A stretch of DNA of 64,000 nt, from contig NZ_CP007212.1 of assembly GCF_001411805.1 (NCBI RefSeq), forward strand, positions 2,046,001-2,110,000. The letters run 5' to 3'. Shown piece after piece: positions 8,630 through 15,427 of the stretch. The translations under genes were made by a program, and so were the position numbers. Below the pieces are notes generated by a model that did no database searches, was not told the DNA's origin, and saw only the letters and a program-made list of their open reading frames with translations. Source of the stretch: Burkholderia plantarii. Lineage in GTDB: Bacteria > Pseudomonadota > Gammaproteobacteria > Burkholderiales > Burkholderiaceae. Positions within the stretch are counted from its first letter, which is position 1, and each line of letters begins with the position of its first letter.

Positions 8630-9378
8630 GTTTGCTGCCGGATAGGCAGCTTAGAAATTCTTGCGCCGGGCCTGTGGCTTGCGCGGTGCGTTTGCTGCCG
8701 GATAGGCAGCTTAGAAAGTAACGATCGTCGTTGCCCTTGATGAACTGATGTTTGCTGCCGGATAGGCAGCTTAGAAATTCATGATGAAGTCGTTGTAGCT
8801 GGGAAGGCCGTTTGCTGCCGGATAGGCAGCTTAGAAAATCCTGCACCTCGCGCGCGAGCAGGGGTGGATGTTTGCTGCCGGATAGGCAGCTTAGAAAGCT
8901 GACGGGCAGACATGAAGCCGATCCCGGGCGTTTGCTGCCGGATAGGCAGCTTAGAAAGCGATGGAGAATCGAAGCTGCATCCAATGGGAGTTTGCTGCCG
9001 GATAGGCAGCTTAGAAAGCGCTCGTGCTCGAGCTTCAGCACGAACGCACGTTTGCTGCCGGATAGGCAGCTTAGAAAGTAACCCGCGCGCGGTCCATCCC
9101 TCAACGAACCGTTTGCTGCCGGATAGGCAGCTTAGAAAATGTCGTACTTGGGAAAAGGGGACTGCTGTCTGTTTGCTGCCGGATAGGCAGCTTAGAAATA
9201 CCGGGCGAATTTCGGTCAGCGCGAGCTGATGTTTGCTGCCGGATAGGCAGCTTAGAAAGACTGGCAATTCTGGCGCGATACGACGCGCGCGTTTGCTGCC
9301 GGATAGGCAGCTTAGAAATTCCGCCACGTCCGGCTCGGGCGCGTCGAATTGTTTGCTACCGGACAGGCAGCGCAAATA
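8630..9378 (+). CRISPR. CRISPR array 1, type I-F, 13 repeats / 12 spacers
   Basis: 28-nt repeats starting GTTTGCTGCC and ending AGCTTAGAAA begin at 8630, 8690, 8750, 8810, 8870, 8930, 8990, 9050, 9111, 9171, 9231 and 9291, with a degenerate thirteenth at 9351-9378. Spacers are 32 nt (one of 33). The stem CTGCC/GGCAG with loop GGATA is the Cas6f hairpin and the 3' AGAAA gives the crRNA 5' handle. Transcription is left to right, since the leader is at the left and the decayed repeat at the right. The last repeat has changes at several places (GTTTGCTACCGGACAGGCAG, then CGCAAATA). All 12 spacers differ; several read as phage-like coding sequence on one strand, but no target could be searched. 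Confidence 0.98.
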
Positions 9379-9388
9379 ACAAAAAGAC
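9351..9388 (+). repeat. array-1 terminal degenerate repeat plus trailer, copy 1
   Basis: The final decayed repeat is followed by ATAACAAAAAGAC (9376-9388). The same 38-bp unit, in the same orientation, recurs at 10408-10445 on the other side of thiM. The last 13 bp are identical, the first 20 bp match at 16 positions. Confidence 0.7.
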
Positions 9389-9601
9389 AACCAGACACAT
9401 CCGGAATCCCCCGTGTGAGGCGGATTAAGAATCAGACCTCGACGTTGAATCGCTCCCGGGTAAAGCAGTGCAAACTGCGTCGTCGGACGTTTCCATTCGT
9501 GCCGGGAGCCGGCCCATTTCGCAACGACGTTGCGCAGGGCCAACCCAATCAGTTTGAGCGGGGCCTGCCCGAACCTTTCCACGCTTTTTCAGGGGATCAA
9601 C

Positions 9602-10387
9602 ATGACTCGGCAACTTTCATGGGCTGACGCAACGGTGCGCGACGAACTGGCGGCACTGCAACGCGCACAACCATTCGTCTACGGCCTGACCAACTACATC
9701 GCGGCCAACCTCAGTGCAAACGTGCTGCTGGCCGTGGGGGCCGCACCCGCGATTGGCGCCGCGCTGGACTGGCCGACCTGCTTCGCTGCCGCCGCAGCCG
9801 GGATGTGGGTCAACGGTGCCGCGCTGATCAGCAGCGCACCGGATACGCTCGAGACGGCCGCCCGGTCGGCACACGAAGCGGGTACGCCGTGGGTGCTCGA
9901 TCCCGTGGCGTTCGGGGCGGGCAGCCCCGGGTACGACGCGGCCATTCAAGCACTGCTGCGCTACAAGCCGGCGGCGATTCGCGGCAATGCAAGCGAACTG
10001 ATCGCGCTCGCGGGCGGCAGTGCCGGTACGAAGGGCGTGGAAAGCACCGCGCGCTCCGACGAGGCGATCGCGGTGATCCAGCACTTCGCGAAAGAGAGCG
10101 GCGCGGTGATCGCCGTCAGCGGGGAGGTGGATTACGTGACCGACGGCGAAACGCTGATTGCCGTCAGCGGCGGCGACGTGCGCCTCACCCGCGTCACCGG
10201 CGCCGGCTGCGCGCTTGGCGCGTTGATCGCGGGCTTGCTGGCGAATGCACGCTCGCCGCTCGAAGCCACGGCTGCGGCGCACGCGATTTACAAGGTCGCG
10301 GCGGAGCGCGCGGCATCGGCACGCGGCACCGGTTCGTTCGCCGTGGCGTTCGTCGACGAACTGTCGTTGCTCGACCCGGCAGCCTGA
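9602..10387 (+). CDS. thiM: hydroxyethylthiazole kinase ThiM, inside the CRISPR locus
   Basis: 261 aa, normal length. ThiM phosphorylates 4-methyl-5-(2-hydroxyethyl)thiazole in thiamine salvage. Family features: YGLTNYIAANLSANVLLAVGA near residues 23-43 (substrate site; quoted in part as LTNYIAANLSANVLL), NASELIALAG near 138-147, and the ATP/anion-hole motif RVTGAGCALGALIAG near 198-212. AGGGGATCAAC precedes the ATG. It lies between CRISPR array 1 and cas1 with no other thiamine gene near, and is bracketed by two copies of the array trailer. I looked for the conserved TPP-riboswitch boxes in the 213-bp leader and did not find them. Confidence 0.93.
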   Translation: MTRQLSWADATVRDELAALQRAQPFVYGLTNYIAANLSANVLLAVGAAPAIGAALDWPTCFAAAAAGMWVNGAALISSAPDTLETAARSAHEAGTPWVLDPVAFGAGSPGYDAAIQALLRYKPAAIRGNASELIALAGGSAGTKGVESTARSDEAIAVIQHFAKESGAVIAVSGEVDYVTDGETLIAVSGGDVRLTRVTGAGCALGALIAGLLANARSPLEATAAAHAIYKVAAERAASARGTGSFAVAFVDELSLLDPAA

Positions 10388-10407
10388 GGGCGGAGCGCGC
10401 GGCGCGC

Positions 10408-10445
10408 GGTTGATACCGCGCAGGCAGTCTGGATAACAAAAAGAC
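10408..10445 (+). repeat. copy 2 of the degenerate CRISPR terminal repeat and trailer
   Basis: GGTTGATACCGCGCAGGCAG followed by TCTGG and ATAACAAAAAGAC. It aligns without gaps to the end of array 1 (9351-9388) and lies 20 bp after the thiM stop and 98 bp before cas1. It suggests that array end and cas1 were once adjacent, or that a segment carrying thiM was inserted with duplication. Confidence 0.65.
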
Positions 10446-10543
10446 CATCTCGACACGCCAACACCAACGCGACCCAAAACCATCACCGCTCCCATCCCCG
10501 ATTCGGCTACGATTCCTCGACACACAAAAATGACGGGGCGCCA

Positions 10544-11536
10544 GTGGAGTCGATCAAGGCATCGGAACTTAAAACCATCCTGCACTCGAAGCGCGCGAAT
10601 CTCTATTATCTGGAGCATTGTCGGGTGCTCGTGAATGGCGGTCGCGTCGAGTATGTGACGGACGCCGGCAAGAAGCGTCTCTACTGGAATATCCCGATCG
10701 CGAACACCTCCAGCATCCTGCTCGGCACCGGCACGTCGATCACGCAGGCGGCGATGCGCGAGCTTGCCAAGGCCGGTGTGCTGGTCGGCTTCTGCGGAGG
10801 CGGCGGCACGCCGTTGTTCAGTGCGAACGAGGTCGATATCGAGGTGGCGTGGATGTCGCCGCAAAGCGAATATCGGCCGACCGAATATTTGCAGGCGTGG
10901 GTGCGATTCTGGTTCGACGACGCGTTACGGCTGCATGCCGCGAAACGCATTCAAACCGCGCGCCTGCATCGGCTTCAGGACGCATGGACCACCCGCGCAT
11001 TGCGGGAGTCGGGCTTCGGCGTCGAGCTCGAACCGTTGCAAGGACTGATCCGGCAATTCGAAAAACACATCGATGACGCGCGCGACGTGACGGCTTTGCT
11101 GACTGACGAGGCACGCCTGACCAAGGCATTGTTCAAACTTGCCGTCGATACCGTGGGCTACGGCGATTTCACGCGCGCAAAGCGCGGCACCGGCACCGAC
11201 GCGGCCAACCGGTTTCTCGATCATGGCAACTATCTGGCCTACGGCCTTGGCGCGACGGCGACCTAGGTGCTCGGGCTGCCGCATGGGCTGGCGGTGCTGC
11301 ACGGCAAGACGCGGCGCGGCGGCCTGGTGTTCGACGCGGCCGATCTGGTCAAGGACGCGATCATCCTGCCGCAGGCGTTCCTGTCCGCGATGCGCGGCGA
11401 CGACGAGCAACAGTTTCGCCGCCAATGCATTGAAGCGCTGACGCGTGACGAATCGCTCGACTTCATCATCGACACGCTCAAGTCGATCGCCGTCGACACG
11501 GCGCGGCTCGCGCAAACGCCGGGAGCCGCATCGTGA
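10544..11536 (+). pseudogene. cas1: cas1 (type I-F) with an in-frame amber stop
   Basis: The reading frame from GTG 10544 gives 240 residues of type I-F Cas1, then TAG at 11264-11266, then 89 more residues in the same frame to TGA 11534-11536. The total of about 330 codons is the normal I-F Cas1 length. The stop replaces a Trp codon position (GLGATAT*VLGLPHG; I-F relatives have W here), so one G-to-A change explains it. The catalytic Glu (E189, DEARLTK) lies before the stop. The other three conserved residues, His253 (LHGKTRRG), Asp264 and Asp267 (FDAADLVKD), lie after it. The truncated product should not integrate spacers. GTG-TGA overlap with cas2-3 is kept. Amber suppression or a sequence error are alternatives. 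Confidence 0.9.
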
Positions 11537-14500
11537 ACGTGCTGTTCGTGTCGCAATGCACGAAACGCGCGCTGACGGAAACCCGCCGCATCCTCGACCA
11601 GTTCGCCGAGCGGCGCGGCGATCGCACCTGGCAAACCCCGATCACGCAAGCCGGGCTCGACACCGTGCGCAAGCTGCTGCGCCAGACCGCGCGCAAGAAC
11701 ACGGCGGTGGCCTGCCACTGGATACGCGGGCGCGATCACAGCGAACTGCTGTGGATCGTCGGCGACGGCCGCCAGTTCAACAGGCAAGGGGCGGTGCCCA
11801 CCAATTCAAGCACCAGCGACGTGCTGCGCGCAGATGACGAAAGCCATTGGCACCGCTTGCCGCTGATTTCGGGCATCACGGCGCTGGCGGCGCTGATGCA
11901 CGATCTCGGCAAGGCCACGCTCGCGTTCCAGAACAAGTTGACGGCACAACGAGGGGCGCCGCGCAGCGACTATCGCCACGAGTGGGTATCGGTGCGGCTC
12001 TTCCAGGCGTTCGTCGGCGAGGCGGCGAACGATGCGGACTGGCTCGCGCGTCTTGCCGCTTGCGCGGACCCGGCAATGGATCCGTCCAGCTTCGAACTGC
12101 AGTGGCTCGATCACGAGGGCGGCCGGCTGCTGCGTGACGGGCGCGACGCGCAAGCCATGGCGCGCCTGCCGTTCGCCGTGCTGCCGCCGTTGGCGCAGGC
12201 TGTCGCGTGGCTGATCCTCACGCACCATCGTTTGCCGTGCAAACCCGTCCGGAACGAGGCTTCCAATCCCGAAGACGACGACCGACGTTTTCACTGGCGA
12301 CGGTTCGGCACCCGCACGCGCGATATCTCCGCCGGCGAACTGCGGCATCTGTTTCGCTGCATCGATCCCGACTGGAATGCGCCGCGCGAACCTTCGCCGC
12401 CGCATGAGTTGGACGCGGATTGGGAGTTTCCGCATGGGTTGCCGGTGATCACGTCGGCATGGAGAAAGCAGGCCGCGCGCCACGCGGGAAAACTTCAAGC
12501 CGTTGCTTCAGAAGCCGTCGCGAGCCATCCGCTTGACGATCCGTTCGTGATGCATGTTTCGCGCATGTGCCTGATGCTTGCCGACCATCACTATTCGAGC
12601 CTCACCGACGAAACGCTGCGCCGCCCGTATCGCAACGAACGTTATCCGCTTTACGCCAACACGCTGCGCAATCGGGATGGCGGCCCGGCGTGCGACGAAC
12701 GCGGCCGGTCACGCTTCAACCAGACGCTCGACGAGCACCTGCTCGGTGTGCAGGCGCATGCTTCGCTCGTCACGCATTCGCTACCGACGCTGGCACGCAG
12801 CCTTCCGGCCTTGCAGAATCATGCCGGCCTGAGGAAACGCAGCCGGAACGCGCGCTTTCAATGGCAGGACAAGGCAGCCGATCTCGCCGCGGGCATTCGC
12901 GCGCGGGCGCAGGAACATGGCGCGTTCATCGTCAACATGGCCTCCACCGGCAGCGGCAAGACGCTCGGCAATGCCCGCATCATGAATGCGCTGGCCGATC
13001 CGCAGCGCGGCATGCGATGTGCCTTCGCGATTGGCTTGCGGACGCTGACCTTGCAGACGGGACGCAGCTTCCGGCGCGACCTCGGCCTCAACGACGAGCA
13101 ACTGGCGATTCAGGTGGGCGGGGCGGTCAGCCGGATGCTGTTCGACTATCGCGAGGCGCAGGCCGAGGCAAGCGGATCGGCGTCGACGCAGGCGCTGCTC
13201 GACGAGGGCGGCCAGATCCTGTTCGATGGCGACGATCGGCATGCCTTGCTGCAACGCGTGACGAGCGATGCGAAGGTGCGCGCGCTGATCGCAGCGCCGC
13301 TGCTCGTCTGTACCGTCGATCATCTGATGCCCGCCACCGAGAGCCTGCGCGGCGGCCACCAGATCGCGCCGACGCTGCGCCTGATGACGGGCGACCTCGT
13401 GCTCGACGAGCCGGACGACTTCGACATCGACGACATACTGGCGCTGACCCGGCTCGTTCACTGGGCAGGCATGCTCGGCTCGCGCGTGTTGCTGTCGTCG
13501 GCCACGCTGCCGCCCGCGCTGGTGCAGGGCCTTTACCTCGCTTACCGGGACGGGCGCGGTTACTTCCAGCGCAATCGCGGCGCCCGGCCCGATGCGCCGC
13601 TTTCTGTTGCCTGCTTGTGGGTGGATGAGTTTGCACAGTCGCATGCCGATTGTGGTGATGGGGACGCGTTCAAGTCCGCCCACGATGCCTTTGTCGATCG
13701 GCGATGCGAACGGCTTGCCGGCGCCGAGGTCCGGCGCAAGGCGCGGCTGGTGTCGATCGATCGTGCCTGGAGTTCGATGGAGAAGCTCGCGCGCCGAGAA
13801 GCGATGTCGCGACTCTTGCTGGACGAAGCGTGGCAGTTGCATCGCGATTCGCAGAATCACGGCGTCGATCCGGCAAGCGGCAAGCGTGTGAGCCTCGGGC
13901 TGATCCGCATGTCGAACATCGATCCGTTGTTCGACGTGGCACTGGCGATGTATCGGCACGGCGCGCCGGCGCCTGACGTGCGTGTCCACCTGTGCGTTTA
14001 TCACTCGCAGTTTCCGCTGCTTGCCCGCTCCGATGTGGAGGCGCAACTGGATGCTGCGTTCGACCGGCGTCCGGCCTCCGGCGGCGTGGACCCGTTGTGG
14101 ACGAACCCGGTGATTCGCGCGCTGCTCGATCGGCATGACGAGCGCGATCACCTGTTCGTGGTGCTGGCGTCGCCGGTCTGTGAGGTGGGGCGCGACTGGG
14201 ATGCGGACTGGGCGATCGCGGAGCCGTCGGCGGTGCGTTCGCTGATCCAGCTTGCCGGCCGTGTGCGGCGACATCGAGTCGGCGCGGTGGCGGCGCCGAA
14301 CCTGGCCGTGCTCGAAACGAACCTGCGATGTTTCGAGCGGCGCGGCAAGGATGACCCGGTGTTCGCCAAGCCCGGATTCGAAATGCGCAAGATGGTGACG
14401 CATGGGAAAGGCGGCGACACGCAGGCGATGTTCCATCTGGAATCGCATAGCCTCGATGACCTGCTCGATTGGGACGAGAGCGGCCGGACCTGGTGCGTCG

Positions 14501-15051
14501 ATTCACGGCCACGAATTCGCAAGGCGGCGAAATTGAATCCGAGGCGCCGGCTTGCCGATCTCGAACACGGCCGAATGTGGGACACGATGCTGGCGCGCGA
14601 TGCGGCCAATCAATGGCGCACGCCGATCACGCGCGACGCGACACGGCATTGGCATGACCGCGATGCGGATGCGCGGCATGTCTGGCTGACGGGAGTCCTG
14701 CCGCAGATTCAGCCGTTTCGATTCGATCCGCAGACGCGTGTGGAAGTCGTGTGGCTGCCGAATGAGGACGAAGATGCGCTACGGCTTTGTCGGATCGAAG
14801 AGGAGAAAGGGGCACCGGCTCGATTCATCGACGATCGCGACATGGTGAGCCGCGTCGTGCCGGATGTGGAATTGGCCGGGCCGGGAATCAGCCCGTGGTG
14901 TCATACCGATCTGCTCGCGCTGCTGCGTCAGTGGGCGGAGGCCCACGGGCAAAGTCTGCTCGATGCCGCGCGGCAGGTGGCGGTGGTCAGTTTGCCGAAG
15001 CAGGATGCCGGGTGGCGGTATCACCCGGCATTAGGGTTCAGCAGGGATTGA
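11533..15051 (+). CDS. cas3: Cas2-3 fusion nuclease-helicase (type I-F)
   Basis: 1172 aa, typical of the fused Cas2-Cas3 of type I-F. Residues about 1-95 are the Cas2-like domain. The HD nuclease motif LMHDLGKATLAF is near 121-132. The SF2 helicase follows, with Walker A STGSGKT near 470-476, motif II DEPD near 624-627 and motif VI QLAGRVRRHR near 913-922. In the complex with Cas1 it serves adaptation; recruited by Csy-bound DNA it unwinds and degrades target DNA. GTG start at 11533 overlaps the cas1 stop (GTGA), so translation is probably coupled and may suffer from the cas1 amber. No internal stop seen. The stop codon is covered by the first degenerate CRISPR-like repeat of the creA-like element. 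Confidence 0.97.
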   Translation: MNVLFVSQCTKRALTETRRILDQFAERRGDRTWQTPITQAGLDTVRKLLRQTARKNTAVACHWIRGRDHSELLWIVGDGRQFNRQGAVPTNSSTSDVLRADDESHWHRLPLISGITALAALMHDLGKATLAFQNKLTAQRGAPRSDYRHEWVSVRLFQAFVGEAANDADWLARLAACADPAMDPSSFELQWLDHEGGRLLRDGRDAQAMARLPFAVLPPLAQAVAWLILTHHRLPCKPVRNEASNPEDDDRRFHWRRFGTRTRDISAGELRHLFRCIDPDWNAPREPSPPHELDADWEFPHGLPVITSAWRKQAARHAGKLQAVASEAVASHPLDDPFVMHVSRMCLMLADHHYSSLTDETLRRPYRNERYPLYANTLRNRDGGPACDERGRSRFNQTLDEHLLGVQAHASLVTHSLPTLARSLPALQNHAGLRKRSRNARFQWQDKAADLAAGIRARAQEHGAFIVNMASTGSGKTLGNARIMNALADPQRGMRCAFAIGLRTLTLQTGRSFRRDLGLNDEQLAIQVGGAVSRMLFDYREAQAEASGSASTQALLDEGGQILFDGDDRHALLQRVTSDAKVRALIAAPLLVCTVDHLMPATESLRGGHQIAPTLRLMTGDLVLDEPDDFDIDDILALTRLVHWAGMLGSRVLLSSATLPPALVQGLYLAYRDGRGYFQRNRGARPDAPLSVACLWVDEFAQSHADCGDGDAFKSAHDAFVDRRCERLAGAEVRRKARLVSIDRAWSSMEKLARREAMSRLLLDEAWQLHRDSQNHGVDPASGKRVSLGLIRMSNIDPLFDVALAMYRHGAPAPDVRVHLCVYHSQFPLLARSDVEAQLDAAFDRRPASGGVDPLWTNPVIRALLDRHDERDHLFVVLASPVCEVGRDWDADWAIAEPSAVRSLIQLAGRVRRHRVGAVAAPNLAVLETNLRCFERRGKDDPVFAKPGFEMRKMVTHGKGGDTQAMFHLESHSLDDLLDWDESGRTWCVDSRPRIRKAAKLNPRRRLADLEHGRMWDTMLARDAANQWRTPITRDATRHWHDRDADARHVWLTGVLPQIQPFRFDPQTRVEVVWLPNEDEDALRLCRIEEEKGAPARFIDDRDMVSRVVPDVELAGPGISPWCHTDLLALLRQWAEAHGQSLLDAARQVAVVSLPKQDAGWRYHPALGFSRD

Positions 15052-15130
15052 GAGGGCTGCCTGTTCGGCAGAAAAGCTGCGACGGGAAATCACTTCTTTA
15101 CTTGAATAAGCTGCCTGTCCGGCAGTGCGG
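15049..15130 (-). ncRNA. creA-like antitoxin guide RNA: degenerate mini-CRISPR
   Basis: Read on the minus strand, 15130-15103 is a 28-nt repeat relative. Its core CTGCCGGACAGGCAGCTTA differs from the array-1 repeat by one base and its ends are decayed. A 26-nt spacer follows (15102-15077, beginning AGTAAAGAAGTGA), then a second, more decayed repeat (15076-15049, core CTGCCGAACAGGCAGC). Both keep the Cas6f stem. The loop GGACA equals that of the decayed last repeat of array 1, suggesting descent from it. The spacer pairs with a site at 15191-15201 flanked by a CC PAM. This matches the architecture of CreA antitoxins or Cas-regulating RNAs, which guide Cascade to repress a nearby promoter. Transcription is not shown by sequence alone. 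Confidence 0.75.
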
Positions 15131-15138
15131 CAAAAATT

Positions 15139-15169
15139 AACATGCTTGGCTGAATGCTGGCTGCGTCAA
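15139..15169 (-). promoter_or_regulatory. candidate promoter of the creA-like RNA
   Basis: On the minus strand TTGACG (15169-15164) is a good -35 box. CATGTT (15144-15139) is a weak -10 box at 19-bp spacing. A start near 15131 would begin the RNA right at the first degenerate repeat. The -10 match is poor, so this is tentative. Confidence 0.4.
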
Positions 15170-15175
15170 ATTACC

Positions 15176-15203
15176 TGCGCCAAAATGCTTACTTCGTTAC
15201 TGG
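15176..15203 (-). promoter_or_regulatory. target site (protospacer) of the creA-like guide, with CC PAM
   Basis: Minus-strand sequence CC then AGTAACGAAGTAA. The CC at 15203-15202 is the type I-F PAM. Guide positions 1-5 and 7-11 match, position 6 is mismatched, 12 is mismatched, 13 matches, and the rest do not. Type I effectors flip out every sixth base, so position 6 mismatches are tolerated. Seed-only pairing is the pattern known for repression without cleavage by CreA-type guides. The site lies about 100 bp upstream of the creT-like mini-ORF. Confidence 0.7.
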
Positions 15204-15314
15204 CTTGGTCGGCGTTAATGTTCCGATCGCTGTACGGACGAGTCAGTCTGTTCAGCTCCGGTAGCGCGTTACATTTCCAAATGCAAGAAGCCTGCTTTGC
15301 AAGGAGGGATGTCG

Positions 15315-15353
15315 ATGGTGAATAACCACAATTTCATAATACGCACCGCATAA
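15315..15353 (+). CDS. creT-like mini-ORF with tandem rare ATA codons
   Basis: 12 codons (M V N N H N F I I R T A, then TAA). AAGGAGGG at 15301-15308 is the strongest Shine-Dalgarno in the locus, 6-7 nt before this ATG. An ATG at 15309 in frame is too close to it. Codons 8 and 9 are ATA ATA; ATA is among the rarest codons in high-GC Burkholderia and needs the CAU-anticodon isoleucine tRNA. Known CreT toxins are small RNAs with a strong ribosome site and a minimal ORF of tandem rare codons that sequester a scarce tRNA. It is followed 15 bp later by a terminator, so the transcript would be short. The toxic activity is inference; the promoter is not clear. Confidence 0.55.
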   Translation: MVNNHNFIIRTA

Positions 15354-15367
15354 AGGCGTAATTCCAC

Positions 15368-15400
15368 GCCCCCACCGTTTGCGCAGACGACGGGGGCTTT
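15368..15400 (+). terminator. terminator between creT-like RNA and csy1
   Basis: GCCCCC (15368-15373) pairs with GGGGGC (15392-15397) and CGT/ACG pair inside. TTT follows at 15398-15400. It sits 15 bp after the mini-ORF stop and 28 bp before csy1, so it would separate a short RNA from the csy operon or attenuate it. Confidence 0.65.
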
Positions 15401-15427
15401 CGTCAAACCCATTCCGAAGGAAACCGA

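Noticed and set aside
8658..9350. Self-targeting spacers in array 1 or 2
   Set aside because: No spacer was seen to match the rest of this window by eye; a genome-wide search would be needed to decide.
7893..9582. Long reverse-strand frames with a repeated FLSCLSGSK-type peptide
   Set aside because: They are translations of CRISPR repeats. Only the 166-aa part from 8393 downwards is a likely gene.
9389..9601. TPP riboswitch upstream of thiM
   Set aside because: The conserved CTGAGA and ACCTGATCTGG-type boxes were not found in the thiM leader.
13127..14512. Long reverse frames across cas2-3
   Set aside because: No domain, biased composition, fully covered by the intact cas2-3 frame.
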